NCBI GenBank assembly: GCA_964016985.1
Contig: OZ024831.1
Span: 85,640,095 to 85,704,094, forward strand
DNA: 64,000 bases
From: Anodontia alba
Taxonomy: Eukaryota; Mollusca; Bivalvia; Lucinida; Lucinidae
Direction of reading: 5' to 3'
How positions within the stretch are numbered: the stretch's first letter is position 1; each line of letters starts with the position of its first letter. The translations under genes were made by a program, and so were the position numbers. Below, piece by piece: positions 59,901-64,000 of this stretch. Below the pieces are notes generated by a model, which worked only from the letters and a program-made list of their open reading frames with translations, was not told the origin of the DNA and ran no database searches.

Positions 59901-61170
59901 GAATTGGATTTCTTGTCTCTGCTCTGTAACACGAATACCCTACAGAATATTTTGATGATGCTTGGTACAAATGTAGAACAGGACGAGATGACATGTTGCG
60001 TACAAGAATGACAACTCTGGCGGGGTTGGGGGGACATTCGTTTTTTGTTTTTTTTTCTAGTTGTGACAGGTTTTGGAAATTATTCATTCTTCAGATATTC
60101 GAATAAGTACCACAGCATATGTTTTGATGGAGAAGTAAGAAAAAATACCTGTGCATTTCACTTGACTTGGATTTCTGTACATGAAACTGGACGATATATT
60201 TCTTTGTAACTGTGTATTATATATTTCTTTGTAATTGTAGGAGGCATGTTTCTTTATACTTTTAGATAATATATTTCATTGTAATTGTGGATCTACATGA
60301 TCTATGGAATATTTATTTATAATTGTAGATAGCATATTTCTTTGTAATTGTAGATGACATATCTCTTTGTAATTGTAGATACATGTATCATGTTTCTTTG
60401 TATATGTATAAATTGTAGATAGCGTATTTCTTTGTAATTTTAGATGGCATATTTCTTTCTAATTCTGGATGACATATTTCTTCATAAAATTTTGTAGATA
60501 ACATATTTTTCACTCGCCTGATCAACATTCACGGAAGCTATTGTACTACCCTCGGCGTTGACGTCGGTGTTGGCGTCCATAAATGTCAAAATTTTCGTAA
60601 AAATTTTTTAAGACATTTTTATTTCCTAACCTTATCACCAGTTTGATTCATCTTTGGTATGATTATACATATTGGTCAAAAATTTTGCGCTGTATCATCT
60701 CACCCACCTAAGGTCATTTCAAGGTCAAGGTCACAGACTTGGAATGTTCATGTTAAAATTTTATGTCTAAGTTTTTAAGACCTCATTATTTTTCTATTTG
60801 ATTGACAAGTGCGAGTTTAGGCAAGCTATCCTGTCTTGCGACAGGTCTTGTTTTTGTAATTGTAGATAGCCTATTTCCTTATAATTGTAGACGGCATATT
60901 TCTTTGTATTTGTAGATAGCATATTTCTTTGTATTTGTAGATGGCAATCACTTATCCCAAAGAGTCTGATTCTCTCGATGCTGTGGCAGGATCAAAGCCT
61001 CCGGCAACAAAAACAGCGAAAGGAGTCGTAGATCTCACAAATGTTAGTGACAACAATGAGACCGATGATATACAGAAAGCCATTGCTGCCAGTCTGCAGG
61101 ACTCCCAGACTCAAGATACACCAGGGATTTTAGGGGGTCAGGTCTCCAGAGAAGAACAAGATATCAGCAG
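53891..61170 (+). CDS. USP25/USP28-type ubiquitin carboxyl-terminal hydrolase, N-terminal four exons
   Basis: Coding exons 53891-53929, 56828-56876, 57992-58128 and 60941-61170 join in phase (0, 1, 0) to about 151 residues, continuing off the right edge. The start MTVEQ is the same as vertebrate USP25. A UBA-like segment follows, with VKEITGITDKGLIHEAINAC at about residues 25-44. Then come a SUMO-interacting motif VVDLT (about 104-108) and a ubiquitin-interacting motif DDIQKAIAASLQDS (about 117-130, with the diagnostic Ala and Ser). The REEQDISR before the last donor matches the vertebrate TDEEQAISR block. The family cleaves ubiquitin chains, and the SIM and UIM set its SUMO regulation and chain binding. 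The Cys-box catalytic domain must lie beyond 64000. Confidence 0.92.
55560..56040. repeat. Degenerate P2-related direct repeats
   Basis: Three segments each contain ACATTTTGAAATTTTT-like, GCTGGGTTAAAAA, a TCACTAAAAATAGTGTTTGA-like and TTAGCATGCAG-like string, between A or T tracts (55601-55621, 55865-55884). They look like head-to-tail decayed P2 arms in USP25 intron 1. Confidence 0.55.
56828..56876 (+). CDS. USP25 second coding exon
   Basis: 49 nt after a TTCTGTTTCAG acceptor. Encodes TRTREDHTYAQVKEIT plus one base of a Gly codon. The VKEITG end matches the LREITG of vertebrate USP25/28. An internal CAG|GTGAAA could be a false donor. Confidence 0.88.
57178..57358. mobile_element. P3-family element (short form)
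   Basis: The termini are TTAACCCTTGTTCTGCTGAA and TTCAGCAGGACAAGGGTTAA. The hairpin has lost one arm. Confidence 0.8.
57515..57940. mobile_element. P1 element followed by P3 element
   Basis: P1 (57515-57745) with TIR TTAAGGAGGAATATTTGGTG and an internally duplicated TTATTGAGGTACTTC/TTGTTGAGGTGCTT arm, then P3 (57752-57935) with a less regular right end. Both lie in the intron before USP25 exon 3. Confidence 0.75.
57992..58128 (+). CDS. USP25 third coding exon (UBA-like)
   Basis: 137 nt. Completes Gly30, then ITDKGLIHEAINACTTDGKY and EVAEVVNKLIANESPQKKPA. It is the counterpart of the vertebrate INDTQILQQALKDSNGNLEL segment. Acceptor TTTACAG, donor GTAAGA. Confidence 0.93.
58490..60060. repeat. 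About 155-175-bp tandem array, roughly nine units
   Basis: Units share CCCTTTGGAATATTTTTATG, ATACTTGGTAGAAATGTAGA, ACAAGAATGACAACTCTG and TTTTGGCGTTATCTCCCTTT. It starts beside GTTCCCCCTACCAAAGTGGG (58488-58507), an inverted cap. It occupies about half of the intron between USP25 exons 3 and 4. Confidence 0.9.
60196..60940 (+). repeat. 25-bp tandem array ending at the USP25 exon 4 splice acceptor
   Basis: More than a dozen units of GATAGCATATTTCTTTGTAA plus TTGTA type cover 60196-60505 and 60853-60940. An unrelated capped repeat (60506-60852) is inserted between them. Each unit reproduces a pyrimidine-rich tract plus TTGTAG|ATGGC or ATAGC, the same sequence as the real acceptor and first exon bases (TTTGTAG|ATGGCAATC). 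Confidence 0.9.
60506..60852. repeat. Inserted capped repeat (CTCGCCTGATC cap)
   Basis: It starts CACTCGCCTGATCAACATTC and contains GACTTGGAATGTTCATG, TGATTATACATATTGGTC and TTAAGACCTCATTATTTTTC. Related sequence is found in inverse orientation at 31130-31410 and more distantly at 42270-42600 and 46540-46900. Confidence 0.6.
60941..61170 (+). CDS. USP25 fourth coding exon (SIM and UIM)
   Basis: 230 nt after the TTTGTAG acceptor at 60940, ending at CAG|GTACCA in phase 2. Carries VVDLT (SUMO-interacting motif) and DDIQKAIAASLQDS (UIM), then REEQDISR. The ATG at 60941 is an internal Met and not the start. Confidence 0.93.
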
Positions 61171-61424
61171 GTACCATATTGAACAATATTGGGATCATTG
61201 TACATTAATTTTGAATTCCTTATGGCCCATAAACAGTCAAATAGTACTCAGGTGATGTTCACTACGAAAAAGAACTAACAAAAAAACACAAACAATATGA
61301 CCAAGATTAGTTGTATCACTTGACCTGTGATTTATGACCAAAGAAGAGATAACCAGTAGAGCTGTTCTGCATAAGTGTATGTTGCGGTTTTATAGATTTT
61401 TAAAACAATTATTGGAGAATATCT

Positions 61425-61660
61425 CCTGAGGATTCGTTAAAGAGGAGTATTTGATGATAATTCTGGGATAATTTTCTCCAGTTCTCCATAAAAACATACG
61501 TTGTGGGTACTCATTAGAAGCGCCTCGTCAAGGCACTTCTAATGAGTACCCACAGATGAGGCGCTTCTAATGAGTACCCACAGCATACTTTGCAATGGAA
61601 AAATAAGAAAAATTATCCCAGAATTATTATCAAATACTCCTCCTTAACAAATCCTCTGAT
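61425..61660. mobile_element. P1 element with about 40-bp TIRs
   Basis: The ends GAGGAGTATTTGATGATAAT and its complement GATAATAATTCTGGGATAA-type flank two nested hairpins of ACTCATTAGAAGCGCCTC. The right arm is duplicated (AGTACCCACAGATGAGGCGC). Confidence 0.85.
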
Positions 61661-61687
61661 GTCTACATAAGTTTATGTAGTTTTTAT

Positions 61688-63671
61688 CGCACCTGCTTGT
61701 AGCAGGGTGCGATATAGGTGTCCGATTTTCCGTCCGTCCGTCAGTCCGTCCGTCTGTCAACATTTATGTCGACGTTCGACATTTATGTCAAAGTTAGTAT
61801 TCTAATCAACTACAAGACTAAACAACCATCAAACCTTGCATGAAACATCTCCCTGACCTCCTGACTTTGCAACATAGGCGTCCGCTTTTCTGTTTGTCTG
61901 TCCATTCGTCCGTCCGTCTGTCAACATTTATGTCGACGTTCGACATTTATGTCAAAGTTAGTATTTTAATCAACTACAAGACTAAACAACCATCAAACCT
62001 TGCATGAAACATCTCCCTGACCTCCTGACTTTGCGACATAGGTGCCCACTTTTCCATTCGTCTGTCTGTTCGTCTGTCTGTCCATCCGTCTCTTAACAGT
62101 TCTGTTATGTCGAAGTTCGACATTTATGTCAAAGTTAGTATTCTAATCAACTACAAGACTAAACAACCATCAAACCTTGTATGAAATATCTCCCTGACCT
62201 CCTGACTTTGCGACATAGGTGCCCGCTTTTCCATTCGTCTGTTCGTCCGTCCGTCTGTCTCTTAACAGTTCTGTTATGTCGAAGTTCGACATTTACGTCG
62301 AAGTTAGTATTCTAATCAACTACAATTCTACAACAACCATCATACCTTGCATGACACATCTCCCTGACCTCCTGACTTGACAGATATGTTGACCCAGTGA
62401 CCTTGACCTATATTTTGCGCTCCATTGACTTTGACACAATTTACGTTGACGTTCCAGATCTTCTCAACTATAAGGTGTACAACTACCAAACCTTGCATAG
62501 TGCTTCTCCTAGAGGTACAGACTTGGCAGGTACCTTGACCCGGTGACCTTGACCTATATTTTGCGCTCCAGTGACTTTGACATATTTTGCGTCGACATTC
62601 AATATCTCCTCAACTATAAGGCCTACAACCATCAAACCTTGCAAAGTGCTTCTCCTCAATGTACTGACTTAGCAGATACCTTGACCTGGTGACCTTGACC
62701 TATATTTTGGCAGCAGTGACTTTAACATAATTTACGTCAACGTTCCAGATCTCCTCAAGTGTAAGACCTCTAGCTACCAAACCTTGCATAGTGCTTCTCC
62801 AATATGTACTGACTTGGCAGGTATCTTGACCCGGTGACCTTGACCTATATTTTGCGCTCCGGTGCCTTTTACACATTTTACGTCAACGTTCAATATCTCC
62901 TCAACTATAAGGCCTACAACCATCAAACCTTGCATAGTGCTTCTCCTCAATGTACAGACTCTGCAGGTACCTTGACTAGGTGACCTTGACCTATATTTCA
63001 TGCTCCATTGACTTTTACACCGTGTACGTCATCCTTCAATATGTCCTCAACTGTAAGGCCTTCAACCACCAAACCTTATATAGCACTTCTTCTCGATGTA
63101 CTGACTCGACAGGTACCTTGACCTGGTGACCTTGACCTATATTGTGCACTCCAGTGACTTTGACACATTTTATATTGATGTTCGGGATCTCCTCAAATAT
63201 AAGACCTACAACCACTAAACCTTGCATAGTGCTTCACCTCACTGCACTATGGCAGGTACCTTGACCCAGTGACCTTGACCTATATTTGACAAATTTTAGG
63301 TTGATGTTTGATAATTCCTCAACTATAAGGCCTACAACCACCATACCTTGCATTGTGCTTCTCCTTGATGTACTGAATTAGCAGGTACCTTGACCCGTGA
63401 CCTTGACCTAAATTTCATGTTCCAGTGATTTTTACACATTTTACGTCAATGTTCCATTATCATTTGGCTGTATGATACGAAAAGTCAGTGCTGAAGATAT
63501 AGCCATTAGAGGGAATGGGACTGGCCTGGAATATATGTGCCCCACTTGGCACTTTGTCTACATTTTCTTCAACCCAGTTTTCCAAGTAAGCACTGCTAAG
63601 AATGAAATAAACTTATTTAATAACCACATTCTGATTGTGGCTCCTGTGACTTTTGCGCCAGCAGGTGCGAT
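61688..63671. repeat. Capped double tandem array
   Basis: The left cap ATCGCACCTGCTTGTAGCAG is a hairpin with its complement GGGTGCGAT. The right cap GCCAGCAGGTGCGATGA is complementary to it. Part A (61705-62400) holds four about 175-bp units with CCGTCCGTCTGTCAACA, CGACATTTATGTCAAAGTTA and CCATCAAACCTTGCATGAAA. Part B (62380-63460) holds eight about 145-bp units with GTGACCTTGACCTATATTTT and CTATAAGGCCTACAACCA. Both share AACCTTGCATG, so B probably derives from A. Confidence 0.85.
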
Positions 63672-63709
63672 GATGCCTTCCGCGGAATTCTTGTCTATTC
63701 TTTACATAG

Positions 63710-64000
63710 CTCCAGATACAATGTAAGTGGAGTATCCAGAGAATAGTTTTTCTTATTTCTCAATGAAAACATATGTTGTGGGTACTCATTAGAAGCGCCT
63801 CTTTGAGGCGCTTCTAATGAGTACCACAACATATGTTTTCGTTGAGTAATAAAAAAACCATTTACCTGATACTCGCTCTTATCTAGACCTATGGGGTACT
63901 GATTAGAAGCAACTTGGTGAGGCACTTCTAATGAGTACCACAACATATGTTTTTGTGGAGAAAAGAGAAAAATATCCATAATTTTTGGTTGGAAAAAGTA
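63710..64000. mobile_element. Two P1 elements in tandem at the window edge
   Basis: 63710-63880 is a near-perfect hairpin with a GCGCCTCTTTGAGGCGC centre. A second, diverged copy begins at 63885 and continues to the edge. Confidence 0.8.

Noticed and set aside
63472..63726. Next USP25 exon
   Set aside because: The reading does not resemble the block expected before the catalytic Cys-box and lacks a matching phase-2 acceptor; it includes the right cap of the tandem array.

Overview
The window is nuclear DNA of an animal, most likely a marine bivalve mollusc. The reasons are split genes with small exons and very large introns, two deeply conserved metazoan genes, tRNA-headed SINEs, dense palindromic MITE-like elements and long minisatellite arrays with GTCC-rich caps, all common in bivalve genomes. 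The species assignment is inference. No prokaryotic operon, CRISPR array or rRNA gene was seen.

Three gene models can be supported. (1) On the + strand at 369-2062 is the 3'-terminal coding exon of an unrecognised, probably nuclear and disordered protein carrying two in-frame minisatellites. (2) On the - strand from 45034 down to 14825 are 13 consecutive exons of the Golgi pH regulator GPR89/GPHR, 435 codons that run in phase from just after the first ~14 residues to the stop codon. The short first coding exon was not found. (3) On the + strand from 53891 to the right edge are the first four coding exons of a USP25/USP28-type deubiquitinase: start codon, UBA-like region, SUMO-interacting motif and first UIM. 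The catalytic domain lies beyond the window. GPR89 and USP25 are transcribed divergently.

Almost everything else is repetitive. GPR89 needs 30 kb for about 1.3 kb of coding sequence because its introns are packed with palindromic MITE-like elements. I label the families P1 to P6 and P8 for reference. Other repeats are four tRNA-related SINE types (one 310-bp copy has a 13-bp target-site duplication), two direct copies of a 1.36-1.57 kb TIR element with CAGGGC ends, 3' remnants of two kinds of non-LTR retrotransposon, and tandem arrays at about 8.9-9.5, 22.3-23.5, 25.9-26.7, 58.5-60.1, 60.2-60.9 and 61.7-63.7 kb.

Two structures stand out. A 2.03-kb Foldback-like element (51304-53335) has long inverted termini built from tandem GGTCGTTTCGGCC-type units. 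It is flanked by an exact 10-bp direct repeat and contains a spliced Cys-rich zinc-finger first exon. Second, the 3' splice site of USP25 exon 4 is the last unit of a 25-bp tandem array whose every unit resembles a splice acceptor plus the first bases of the exon.
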